NCBI RefSeq assembly: GCF_035474595.1
Contig: NZ_DATIND010000007.1
Span: forward strand, 1 to 36,312
Length of the DNA stretch: 36,312 bases
Source of the DNA: Longimicrobium sp.
GTDB taxonomy: Bacteria > Gemmatimonadota > Gemmatimonadetes > Longimicrobiales > Longimicrobiaceae
Reading direction: 5' to 3'
In this document: positions 7,174-13,621 of the stretch, in pieces
How the letters are laid out: every line of letters starts with the position of its first letter
Numbering within the stretch: position 1 is the first letter of the stretch
Position numbers and translations under genes: made by a program
The notes under the pieces: model-generated
Database searches by the model: none
What the model saw: the letters and a program-made list of their open reading frames with translations, nothing else
Told to the model about the DNA's origin: nothing

Positions 7174-7354
7174 CGCCCTCTCCCCGCGCCTTGGAGCGCT
7201 CGCCCTCTCCCGTACCGGGCGAGGGGGGCTATCCAGCACTCGCGCGGCCTGCAAACTCAACCAGCACGGATACTGCGGCGTGCCGGGATGCCGGAAAGCC
7301 ACCTCTCCCGGTACGGGAGAGGTGGACGGCCTGAGCCGGCCGGAGAGGGCACGA
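7174..7354 (+). repeat. CTCTCC-type hairpin repeat, copy 1
   Basis: Two joined hairpin modules: GCGCCTTGGAGCGCTCGCC with CTCTCCCG/CGGGCGAG, then ACCTCTCCCG-GTA-CGGGAGAGGT (stem 7299-7325). It is homologous over its length to 27723-27900, and the first module is found again, inverted, at 30681-30752. Confidence 0.75.
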
Positions 7355-7365
7355 GGCGTCGGAGG

Positions 7366-7389
7366 CGCACTCCCGCACTTCCGCACTTC
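7366..7389 (-). repeat. Octamer array (AGTGCGNN) abutting a stop codon
   Basis: Three 8-nt units read GAAGTGCGGAAGTGCGGGAG on the minus strand, starting 1 nt after the TGA (7391-7393) of the minus-strand gene. Sense orientation, as in the other stop-abutting arrays. Confidence 0.7.
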
Positions 7390-7390
7390 G

Positions 7391-7699
7391 TCACAGCATC
7401 CCGCAGTGCATTGCGCGGACGACGATCTGGTCCTGGCGGAAGCGGCCCTCGAGGGTTTCGCGGTACAGGCGCCACCACTCGCGGTCCTGGTGCTCCGCCA
7501 TCACCTCGGCCACGATCACCTCGTCGCGGCTCACCTCGCCCTCGTCGTCCTTCCACAGGCCGACGGCGGGGGCGCGGGTGTAGAACGTCGTGCCGCCGAA
7601 GCGCTCGGTGAGCTCGCGGCGCACGCGGTCGAACTCGTCGCGCGGAAACGGGCGCTCCTCGTTGTCGCGCAGGGGGAGGAGGATCTGGATCAGGTACAC
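7391..7699 (-). CDS. Small conserved protein of unknown function
   Basis: A 102-aa soluble protein beginning 'MYLIQILLPLRDNEERPFPRDEFD'. It has a beta-alpha-beta-like start, 'ELTERFGGTTFYTRAPAVGLW' in the middle and a charged helical end (EWWRLYRETLEGRFRQDQIVVRA). I recall proteins of this general form as conserved hypotheticals in many proteobacteria and soil bacteria, without a known role. No signal peptide or membrane segment. The pattern suggests a ferredoxin-like (ACT/antibiotic-monooxygenase-like) alpha-beta fold, which is inference. It lies downstream of the L,D-transpeptidase gene on the same strand, separated by a 13-bp-stem hairpin. Confidence 0.8.
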   Translation of the reverse strand: MYLIQILLPLRDNEERPFPRDEFDRVRRELTERFGGTTFYTRAPAVGLWKDDEGEVSRDEVIVAEVMAEHQDREWWRLYRETLEGRFRQDQIVVRAMHCGML

Positions 7700-7758
7700 G
7701 CCTCACCATCCGTCGTTGTCGTTTCGCGGGAGGGGATGCGGGCGCTGTGCCACGAACG

Positions 7759-7798
7759 CGCGGTGCGCCGGATCCGCTAGGGGACCCGGCGCACCGCG
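7759..7798 (-). terminator. Terminator-like hairpin of the L,D-transpeptidase gene
   Basis: A perfect 13-bp stem (CGCGGTGCGCCGG, 7759-7771; CCGGCGCACCGCG, 7786-7798) with a 14-nt loop lies 23 nt after the transpeptidase stop codon. No T tract. Confidence 0.6.
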
Positions 7799-7821
7799 GA
7801 GATCCGCATCTCCCGAACCCG

Positions 7822-8409
7822 CTACCGGTGGATCTTGATCAGCACCGGGCGCGAGAGGTAGACCTGGCGCGTGGCCGTCACGCTGTCCAGCACGCGGCGG
7901 AACCAGCCGGCGGGGCGCGGCTCGCCGCCGTGCTCCATCACCTGCCGGGCCACGGCGATGACCGTGCTGTTGGACATGCGCACGCACCCGTGCGACTCGG
8001 CCTCGCCCAGCGAGTCGGTCTCGCGGGTGCCGTGCACGTACAGGTCGGGGTCGCGGAAGAACATCTTCACGCGCCCCATGGGGTTGCGCGGGTCGCCCGG
8101 ATCGCGCGGGCGCTTGCCGCGGGCCCAGCGCGCGTCGGGCGGAACCCACCGCGGGTTCCATACGATGTGGCGGATGCGGTACTCGCCCGTGGGCGTGGGG
8201 TGCGCCGGCTGACCGATCGCCACCGGGTACGAGTTCACCGTCTCGCCGTTGCGCACCACCGACAGCGTACGCGCGGACAGGTCCACGCTCAGGTAGAACT
8301 CGTCGTCGCGCGGAGCGGTGGACGCCTCCCCGAGCGGCGCCGGCGCGCCCGCCCCCAGCACCGAAACCGCGAGCGCCGCCGCGGCCAATCCCCTACGCAA
8401 TCTCGTCAT
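7822..8409 (-). CDS. L,D-transpeptidase (YkuD domain), exported
   Basis: A 195-aa protein with a signal peptide (about 1-30, 'LAAAALAVSVLGAGAPAP'). The YkuD catalytic signature is complete: His126 in 'YVHGT', then S-H140-G-C142-V-R144-M. Cys142 is the nucleophile in known L,D-transpeptidases, which make 3-3 cross-links in peptidoglycan or attach proteins to it. The beta-sheet part starts 'FYLSVDLSARTLSVVRNGETVNSYPVAIG', typical of this fold. A strong Shine-Dalgarno sequence (TTGGAGGTG) precedes the ATG. No extra binding domain is present, so specificity cannot be told. Upstream lies a repeat-rich gap, then the response-regulator gene on the same strand. Confidence 0.93.
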   Translation of the reverse strand: MTRLRRGLAAAALAVSVLGAGAPAPLGEASTAPRDDEFYLSVDLSARTLSVVRNGETVNSYPVAIGQPAHPTPTGEYRIRHIVWNPRWVPPDARWARGKRPRDPGDPRNPMGRVKMFFRDPDLYVHGTRETDSLGEAESHGCVRMSNSTVIAVARQVMEHGGEPRPAGWFRRVLDSVTATRQVYLSRPVLIKIHR

Positions 8410-8517
8410 AGACTCTTCACCTCCAAGGGGTTACGCGACCCGTTCGCGCGCCGGAAGTGGAAGGATCATGCCAAACAGATGGTGCGGCCGCGGAGGATCG
8501 TGCCCGCTGATGCGAGC

Positions 8518-8550
8518 AGCCCCGCCGTCTTCGCGCGAGACGGCGGGGCT
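8518..8550 (-). terminator. 13-bp-stem hairpin
   Basis: AGCCCCGCCGTCT (8518-8530) and AGACGGCGGGGCT (8538-8550) form a perfect stem with a 7-nt loop, about 110 nt before the transpeptidase start and downstream of the response regulator. It may end response-regulator transcripts; no T tract. Confidence 0.5.
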
Positions 8551-8649
8551 CGGGGGCGAGGCTCGGAATGCACCGAGCCCGCGAAGCCGCGGACCCGCGC
8601 GCGCACAGCCGGTTGCCAGCGGGTTCGGCGGGATTGGGGGCGCGAAGAT

Positions 8650-8697
8650 GCGAGTGAACTCGCGGCTACAACGGCACGCAGTCCGCCTTCGCGGACT
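8650..8697 (+). repeat. Double-hairpin element, copy A
   Basis: Hairpin 1 is GCGAGT-GA-ACTCGC, the linker GGCTACAACGGCACGC, and hairpin 2 AGTCCGC-CTTC-GCGGACT. Compared with copy C, hairpin 1 has a compensated pair exchange (C-T arm to G-T arm with matching change opposite). Confidence 0.85.
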
Positions 8698-8849
8698 TCA
8701 GTGGCGAGACAGAGTCTGGCGCGGCGAGCGGATGGTGGAGCAGCGTTGAGTTCTCCCCTCCCCCGCGCAGCGGGCGGAGGGCCGGGGAAGGGGGGCCAGC
8801 CTGGCGGGCAGGATGTCTCCCCGACGCAAAGTTGCCGGGGCGCTGTTCG

Positions 8850-8895
8850 CACTCAGCACTCAGCACTCAGCACTCAGCACTCAGCACTCAGCACT
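8850..8895 (-). repeat. Heptamer array (AGTGCTG) after a stop codon
   Basis: CACTCAG is repeated 6.5 times in perfect register. On the minus strand it reads AGTGCTG and starts 6 nt after the TGA of the response-regulator gene, in sense orientation. Confidence 0.85.
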
Positions 8896-8901
8896 TCTAC
8901 T

Positions 8902-10482
8902 TCATCCCCTCACCCGCTCCAGCCGGTTGCGAATTCGCGCGATGAGCTCGGGGCCCACGAACGGCTTCCCGACGAAGTCGTCCGCGCCGGCGGCGAACAC
9001 GCGGTAGACGGTCTCGGGCTCGGTGCGGCTGGTCAGGAAGACGATGGGGAGCGAGCGGCGGCGCGGGTCGGCGCGCACCACGCGGCACAGCTCGATGCCG
9101 TTCACGTGCGGCATCTCGATGTCCAGCACCAGCAGGTCCGGGTCGACCTCGCCCAGGCGCGTCCAGAAGTGAAGCGGGTCGTTGCAGGTGTGCACGTCCA
9201 GGTGCTGCGGCCCCAGCACCGCGCGCAGCGCCGCCAGCATCTGCTCGTCGTCGTCCACGCACAGCACGCGCGCCCGTTTCGCGCCGGGAGCGGGAAGGAT
9301 CGCGGCGACGGCTTCGCGCAGCGCGTCGGCGGCGAGCGGCTTCTGCAGGAAGCTGCGCGCGCCGAGCTGCACCGCGCGCAGACGGTCCGGCAGTGCCCCG
9401 CGCGCCGTGGCGACCACGATCGGCGCGCCGGGAAAGCGCCGCCCCACCTCGGCCAGCGCGCGCCAGTCGCTGGTCGCGTCCGGCGCCGAGACGTCCAGCA
9501 GCACGGCGTCCGGCTGCCCCGCGACCGCGTCTCCATCCCCCGCCACCTCCACGCGCAGCGACGCGGACGCGACCTCGCCGCGCACCGTCTGCGCCAGCGC
9601 GGGATCGCCGGTCAGCACCAGCAGCAGGGGGATGGAGGACGATCCGGGCACCGGTGCCGCCGGTGTCGCAACCGGAGCGGGCGCGGCGGGCTGCTCCTGG
9701 CGCGACTCGATCATCCGGCGCAGCGATTCGGCCGCGGCCACGAGTTGCGCGCCGTCCTCCGGCTTCAGGAAGCGCCCGCCGCCGAAGACGGTTTCCAGCT
9801 CGCGCGCCACCCGCGTGCCGTCCGGGAGCCCGAAGGTTCCGAGCGCGCCGGAGAGGCGGTGCGCCTCGTCGGTCGCCTGCTGGCGCATCGCGCCGTTCAG
9901 CCGCCCGTCCGCGGTGGCGCGGGCGGCGCGCTCCAGCACGGCTACGCGCTCCAGCATCGCGCCCCGCGCGCGCGTCCACAGCTGGCCCACGGCGGCGGAC
10001 ACGTTCTCCCGCGTCGCCGCGGGAGCGGGCTGCGCGAGCGGCGGCGGTGGCGCGACGGGAGCGGCTGCGGGCGCGGGCGATGCGGCCGCGGCGGGGACCG
10101 GCTGCTGCGCGGCGACGTCGATCATCTGCGTGATCGTGCGCAGCAGCTCCGCGCGGTCGAGCGGGTGGAAGAGGATGCGCTCCACCCGCAGCTCGCGCAC
10201 GAGGCGGTCGAGCACGGACTCGTCCACGCCGCGCTCGCCGGGCTCCAGCGTCACGATCACCGGCACCGCCGCGCCCTGCGCCGACGCGCGGAGCTTCCGC
10301 AGCGCGTCCATCGTCTCGTCCGCGCCGATCGCCAGGTCCAGCAGCAGAAGCCCCGCGTTGCCGCGGGCGTGGTCCGCCGCCTCGTCCGCGCCGAAGGCGA
10401 CCTGCACGGCCACGTTCGGGAGGCGCTCGGCCAGCCAGGTGGCGAAGTGGCCGGGAAGCCCGGCGATCAGGATCGATTTCAC
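8902..10482 (-). CDS. Multi-domain response regulator: receiver, Hpt, receiver, receiver
   Basis: About 526 aa from a GTG start at 10482, with no DNA-binding or enzymatic output domain. Domains: a receiver-like segment 1-125 (ILIAGLPGH, LLLLDLAIG with Asp49; the acidic pocket is incomplete); a Pro/Ala linker; an Hpt-like helical domain about 160-260 with D-E-A-H-R-L-S-G (His208); a second, degenerate receiver about 285-395 (Asp330, Lys381); and a complete receiver 404-526 (Asp410-412 pocket, phospho-acceptor Asp454 in LVLDIEMP, Thr484, Lys507). It probably acts as a phosphorelay hub or adaptor. The start is uncertain: in-frame ATGs at 10572 and 10602 would add a basic, low-complexity leader. 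No histidine kinase gene is nearby. Its stop is followed by a CACTCAG array. Confidence 0.85.
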   Translation of the reverse strand: MKSILIAGLPGHFATWLAERLPNVAVQVAFGADEAADHARGNAGLLLLDLAIGADETMDALRKLRASAQGAAVPVIVTLEPGERGVDESVLDRLVRELRVERILFHPLDRAELLRTITQMIDVAAQQPVPAAAASPAPAAAPVAPPPPLAQPAPAATRENVSAAVGQLWTRARGAMLERVAVLERAARATADGRLNGAMRQQATDEAHRLSGALGTFGLPDGTRVARELETVFGGGRFLKPEDGAQLVAAAESLRRMIESRQEQPAAPAPVATPAAPVPGSSSIPLLLVLTGDPALAQTVRGEVASASLRVEVAGDGDAVAGQPDAVLLDVSAPDATSDWRALAEVGRRFPGAPIVVATARGALPDRLRAVQLGARSFLQKPLAADALREAVAAILPAPGAKRARVLCVDDDEQMLAALRAVLGPQHLDVHTCNDPLHFWTRLGEVDPDLLVLDIEMPHVNGIELCRVVRADPRRRSLPIVFLTSRTEPETVYRVFAAGADDFVGKPFVGPELIARIRNRLERVRG

Positions 10483-10621
10483 GGTTCGCGCTGCAGTCGG
10501 CCGCGGGTGATGATGCTTCCGGCGTCGCCCGGAAGGGGCCGCAAGATACCCGTCCAGCGTTCGTTCCGCCATCCGCCCATGCCCCTGCCGCGAGGCGGAC
10601 ATTCCAGTTCACACATCCGCG

Positions 10622-10721
10622 GACGTCATCCTGAGTCGGACACCGCGCTGCGCGCGACCACAGAGGATGAAAGTCGGGCGCCCAGAATAACACAATCTGG
10701 ACTGACTTTCTATTCAGGCCG
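10622..10721 (+). repeat. CATCCTGAG-type element, inverted copy of the window's left edge
   Basis: 10622-10673 is the reverse complement of 133-184 with one mismatch; 10706-10721 is the exact reverse complement of 1-16. The middle parts differ (32 nt here, 116 nt at the left edge). It directly adjoins the composite element that starts at 10711. Confidence 0.7.
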
Positions 10722-10914
10722 ACCACACCGCAACCTGCGCCCACGAAAGAGCTTGCAGGCGGAAGGATCTATCGCCGGATGACACGTCAGTCTGGCCCGC
10801 GCACCGAAGCATCGGCGCGCGATCCGGCCGACGTGCTGCCGCACCTGTAGATCCTTCGGCCTGCATGCATTCGGGCACGCCAGGCATCCGTGTGGCCGGC
10901 CTCAGGATGACGTC
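10711..10914. repeat. Composite inverted CATCCTGAG element 1
   Basis: The left unit (10711-10772) starts TTCAGGCCGACCACACCG and ends GAAGGATCTAT. The right unit (10848-10914) is inverted, TAGATCCTTCGGCCTGC to GGCCGGCCTCAGGATGACGT. The units are about 75 nt apart. It lies upstream of both the response-regulator gene (minus) and the monooxygenase gene (plus). Confidence 0.75.
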
Positions 10915-11018
10915 ATCACCTCTTCGGAAACGGTTTGCGACAAGCGGTTCATCCCCATCTCCCGCCCTTCATCCCCCGTCTCCGCCATTCATCACACTTG
11001 CGTCGGATGGAGGGTCGG

Positions 11019-12599
11019 ATGCTCGTTACACGTGAAGGAGGAATGGCGACGGGAACACACGCGCGGGTGACGGCAATGGAGCGCATCGGCATCGTGGGCG
11101 CGGGGCTGAGCGGGCTGGTGACGGCGAAGACGTTCCTGGAGGAGGGCTTCGGCGTCACCGTGTTCGAGACGGAGGACGAGGTCGGCGGCGTGTGGGCGCG
11201 CTCGCGGCGCTACCCCGGCTTGGCGACGCAGAACCCCCGCGACACCTACGCGTTTTCCGACTTTCCCATGCCCGCGTCGTACCCGGACTGGCCCGGCGGC
11301 GAGCAGGTGCAGGCGTACCTGGCGGCGTACGCGGACCGCTTCGGCGTGACCCCGCACGTGCGGCTGCGCACGCGCGTCACCCGCGCGGAGCCGCGCACCG
11401 ATGCGCGCGCGGGGTGGCGCGTGACGGCCGCGGCCGCGGACGGGCGCGAAGAGGCGCACGACGTCGACTGGCTGGTGGTGTGCAACGGCGTGTTCAGCGA
11501 GCCGTTCATCCCCGACCTACCCGGGCGCGCGGAGTTCGAGGCGGCGGGCGGGCGCGTGCTGCACACCACGCAGCTGCACGACGCCGCCGAAGTGACGGGG
11601 AAGCGCGTGGCCGTGGTCGGCTACGCCAAGTCCGCCGCGGACGTGGCCTGCGCCGCGGTGGAGACGGCGCGCGAGGTGACGCTCGTCTTCCGCCGCGCGC
11701 TGTGGAAGATGCCGAAGTACTTCTTCGGGCGCGTGCACCTGAAGTACGTGCTGGCCACGCGCTTCAGCGAGGCGCTGTTCCGCTGGCGCCATCCCGAAGG
11801 GGTCGAGCGCGTGCTGCACTCCGCCGGAAAGCCGCTCGTGTGGCTCCTCTGGCGCGGGATCGAGCGGACGCTGCGGCGCTCGTTCGCGCTGGACGCGCAC
11901 GGGCTGACGCCCGAGGCGCCGATCGACCGGATGGTGGGGTGCACGCTGAGCCTGGCGTCGGGCGGCTTCTTCGACCACGTGCGAAGCGGGCGCCTGCGGG
12001 TGCAGCGCGGCGAGCCGGCGCGGTTCGCGGACGGCGCGATCGAGCTGGGGGATGGGACGCGGGTGGAGGCCGACGTGGTGGTGTTCGGGACCGGCTTCCA
12101 GCAGGGCGCAGCGTTCCTCCCCGAGTGGGTGGCGGAGCGCGTGCGCGGGGAGGACGGCAACTTCCGCCTGTACCGCAGCATCCTGCCGCCGGACGTGCCG
12201 CGGCTGGCGTTCATCGGCTACAACAGCAGCCTGTACTCGCAGCTCACGTCGGAGATCGGCGCGCGGTGGCTGGTGGAGCACGCGCGGGGGCGGTTCGAGA
12301 TCCCGTCGCAGGCGGAGATGCGGCGGCGCATCGAGGAGCGGCTGGCGTGGCTGAAGGCGGAGCGCCCGGACTCGGTGATGAACGGCATCTGCGTGATCCC
12401 CTTCAACTTCCACCACATCAACGAGCTGCTGCGCGACCTGGGCGCGCGCACCTGGCGCTCGCGCAACCGCCTGCACGAGTACATGATGCCCGTCGACCCG
12501 TCGCTTTACGCCGGCCTCCGCGCGGAGCTGCAGGACCGCCGCCTCCGCCGCGCCACCCCGCGCGAGCCGGGAGTCGCACGACCGACATCAGTAGGGTGA
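11019..12599 (+). CDS. Flavin-containing monooxygenase (FMO/Baeyer-Villiger-like)
   Basis: About 526 aa. The FAD loop is G-A-G-L-S-G (near residues 27-32). The FMO-type signature F-x-A-A-G-G-R-V-L-H (about 172-181) precedes the second nucleotide motif G-Y-A-K-S-A (about 202-207) for NADPH. 'VVVFGTGFQQ' forms the ATG-like linker motif near residue 355. These families oxygenate N, S or ketone substrates using FAD and NADPH; the substrate here is unknown. The start at 11019 is chosen because GGAGGG lies 4 nt before it. Other candidates are 11043, where AAGGAGG is too close, and 11076, which starts directly at MERIGIVG. It stands alone, bordered by composite repeats on both sides. Confidence 0.88.
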   Translation: MLVTREGGMATGTHARVTAMERIGIVGAGLSGLVTAKTFLEEGFGVTVFETEDEVGGVWARSRRYPGLATQNPRDTYAFSDFPMPASYPDWPGGEQVQAYLAAYADRFGVTPHVRLRTRVTRAEPRTDARAGWRVTAAAADGREEAHDVDWLVVCNGVFSEPFIPDLPGRAEFEAAGGRVLHTTQLHDAAEVTGKRVAVVGYAKSAADVACAAVETAREVTLVFRRALWKMPKYFFGRVHLKYVLATRFSEALFRWRHPEGVERVLHSAGKPLVWLLWRGIERTLRRSFALDAHGLTPEAPIDRMVGCTLSLASGGFFDHVRSGRLRVQRGEPARFADGAIELGDGTRVEADVVVFGTGFQQGAAFLPEWVAERVRGEDGNFRLYRSILPPDVPRLAFIGYNSSLYSQLTSEIGARWLVEHARGRFEIPSQAEMRRRIEERLAWLKAERPDSVMNGICVIPFNFHHINELLRDLGARTWRSRNRLHEYMMPVDPSLYAGLRAELQDRRLRRATPREPGVARPTSVG

Positions 12600-12623
12600 C
12601 TGGGCCTCGTCGCGTCCCCCGCC

Positions 12624-12873
12624 GACGTCATCCTGAGGCCGGCCAAACCGTTGCCGGGGCATGCATTAGTGCCTGCAGGCCGAAGGATCCATAGCCGGTC
12701 CAGCAGGTCAGCATGGGAATCGCCGCGAGTGCCCCACCCTGCTCCTTCGAAACAACTCCGTCCTGAATTTCGGCGCGAATCTCGAAATCACGTGCTCGAA
12801 CAGTATGGATCCTTCGGCCTGCAACGTTCAGTGCAAGTGCAGGTTACCGTGTGGCCGGCCTCAGGATGACGTC
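12624..12873. repeat. Composite inverted CATCCTGAG element 2
   Basis: Left unit 12624-12693 (GACGTCATCCTGAGGCCGGC to CGAAGGATCCATA) and inverted right unit 12804-12873 share both ends but not their middles. The spacer is 110 nt, the longest of the set. It lies after the monooxygenase stop codon. Confidence 0.8.
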
Positions 12874-12908
12874 TCGTTTGATTCGGGCAATTCGATGAGT
12901 TGCTGTTC

Positions 12909-12987
12909 ACCTCTCCAGCAGTTTGGGAGAGGTCGAAAAATCGAGGAGGAGAAGACGGCGGTATGTCTTCTCCTCCTCGATTTTTCG
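12909..12987. terminator. Two adjoining hairpins, the second with a perfect 23-bp stem
   Basis: ACCTCTCC/GGAGAGGT (12909-12933) is followed directly by a 23-bp perfect inverted repeat, 12934-12956 with 12965-12987, loop 8 nt. The stem has A5 at one end and T5 at the other (CGAAAAATCGAGG arm), so it offers a T run in both directions. It lies 43 nt from the V4R-like stop codon. Confidence 0.7.
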
Positions 12988-13030
12988 GGAGAGGGCCAAA
13001 GGGCGTGAGGCTCGGAGTCGATGCTCGTTC

Positions 13031-13621
13031 CTACTCCTTGGCCCCCTGCGGCTGCTCCCAGTGCAGCTCCCACTCGCAGAAGGCGTCGCCCTCGACGGCG
13101 CAGCGGACGTGGCGGACGGCCGGGCGCACGCCGCCGGCCAGCTCGGTCGCGCGCAGCAGCCCGCCCGTCTGGCGGCGGCAGAACACGGGGTCGCCGGGAA
13201 AGCCGACCAGGCGCAGCACCGCGCGGCCGGGCTCCGCCTCCACCACCTCCATGTTGCCGGGCTGGTAATAGAGACGGAAGAGGGAGACGGGCTGCACCAG
13301 GAACTCCAGCGGGTCCTTCTTGCGCAGGATGCCGCCGTACAGCTCCACGCCCATCGACTGGATGGAGTACGCGCCGGACTTCTCCGGCCACCCCTGGTCG
13401 CGCCGCCCGATCTCCGCCTCCACCGCGTCCCACAGCGCGCGCAGCAGCTCGATCGGCACCTCGCCCGTGGCCGGGGCGGCTTCCACGCGGCGGCGCTCGT
13501 CCTCGCCCAGGCGCGCCAGGACGGCGGCGGCCGCGCCGGCGCCGTGCTCGGCCTCGACGTAGCGCAGGGTGGAGCGGAGGGTGGATCCCTTCGCGTGCGG
13601 CGCGGCCAGGACGGCGCTCAT
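13031..13621 (-). CDS. V4R/heme-NO-binding-like small protein
   Basis: A 196-aa soluble protein. The C-terminal half ends 'HVRC-AVEGDAFCEWELHW' (Cys174, Cys182). The pattern C-x3-G-D-x-x-C-x-(W/F)-x, after a segment 'GGLLRATELAGG', resembles V4R domains, heme-NO-binding-associated proteins and the myxobacterial TIGR02265 (DUF2378) group. V4R domains bind small hydrophobic or aromatic ligands, and the two Cys may bind metal. The N-terminal half is helical and charged. The start codon overlaps the ligase stop by 4 nt (ATGA at 13621-13618), so the two proteins are translationally coupled. That suggests this protein senses or carries the ligase's substrate or product, which is inference. Family assignment is moderate. 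Confidence 0.7.
   Translation of the reverse strand: MSAVLAAPHAKGSTLRSTLRYVEAEHGAGAAAAVLARLGEDERRRVEAAPATGEVPIELLRALWDAVEAEIGRRDQGWPEKSGAYSIQSMGVELYGGILRKKDPLEFLVQPVSLFRLYYQPGNMEVVEAEPGRAVLRLVGFPGDPVFCRRQTGGLLRATELAGGVRPAVRHVRCAVEGDAFCEWELHWEQPQGAKE

Larger units (their letters stand above)
7022..7390. other. Intergenic region with terminator and two repeat families
   Basis: No gene is supported. It contains the terminator of the cold-shock gene, a CTCTCC-type repeat of about 180 bp (7174-7354) and an octamer array touching the stop of the next minus-strand gene (7366-7389). Confidence 0.7.
8410..8901. other. Intergenic region filled by repeats
   Basis: No gene is supported. It holds a 13-bp-stem hairpin (8518-8550), a canonical double-hairpin element (8650-8697), a G/C-rich stretch (8753-8815) loosely like the CTCTCC repeats, and a CACTCAG heptamer array (8850-8895). 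Confidence 0.7.
10483..11018. other. Intergenic region with CATCCTGAG-type elements
   Basis: No gene is supported, apart from a possible longer N-terminus of the response regulator. It holds the 52-bp unit 10622-10673 with the 16-bp end 10706-10721, and a composite inverted element at 10711-10914. Confidence 0.6.
12600..13030. other. Intergenic region with composite repeat and hairpins
   Basis: No gene is supported. It contains composite element 2 (12624-12873) and two adjoining hairpins (12909-12987) between the convergent monooxygenase and V4R-like genes. Confidence 0.7.

Noticed and set aside
8753-8815. Fourth CTCTCC-type repeat copy
   Set aside because: It shares purine/pyrimidine-rich strings but not the conserved GCGCCTTGGAGCGCTCGCC core, so membership is not supported.
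8850-8895. Possible CRISPR array or coding repeat
   Set aside because: Period 7 nt with no spacers, and no cas genes in the window; it belongs to the intergenic heptamer family.
7747-10782. 1011-aa plus-strand open frame opposite the L,D-transpeptidase and response regulator
   Set aside because: It is His/Arg/Ala-rich with no recognisable domain and lies antisense to two genes with clear motifs; such frames are common at this GC content.
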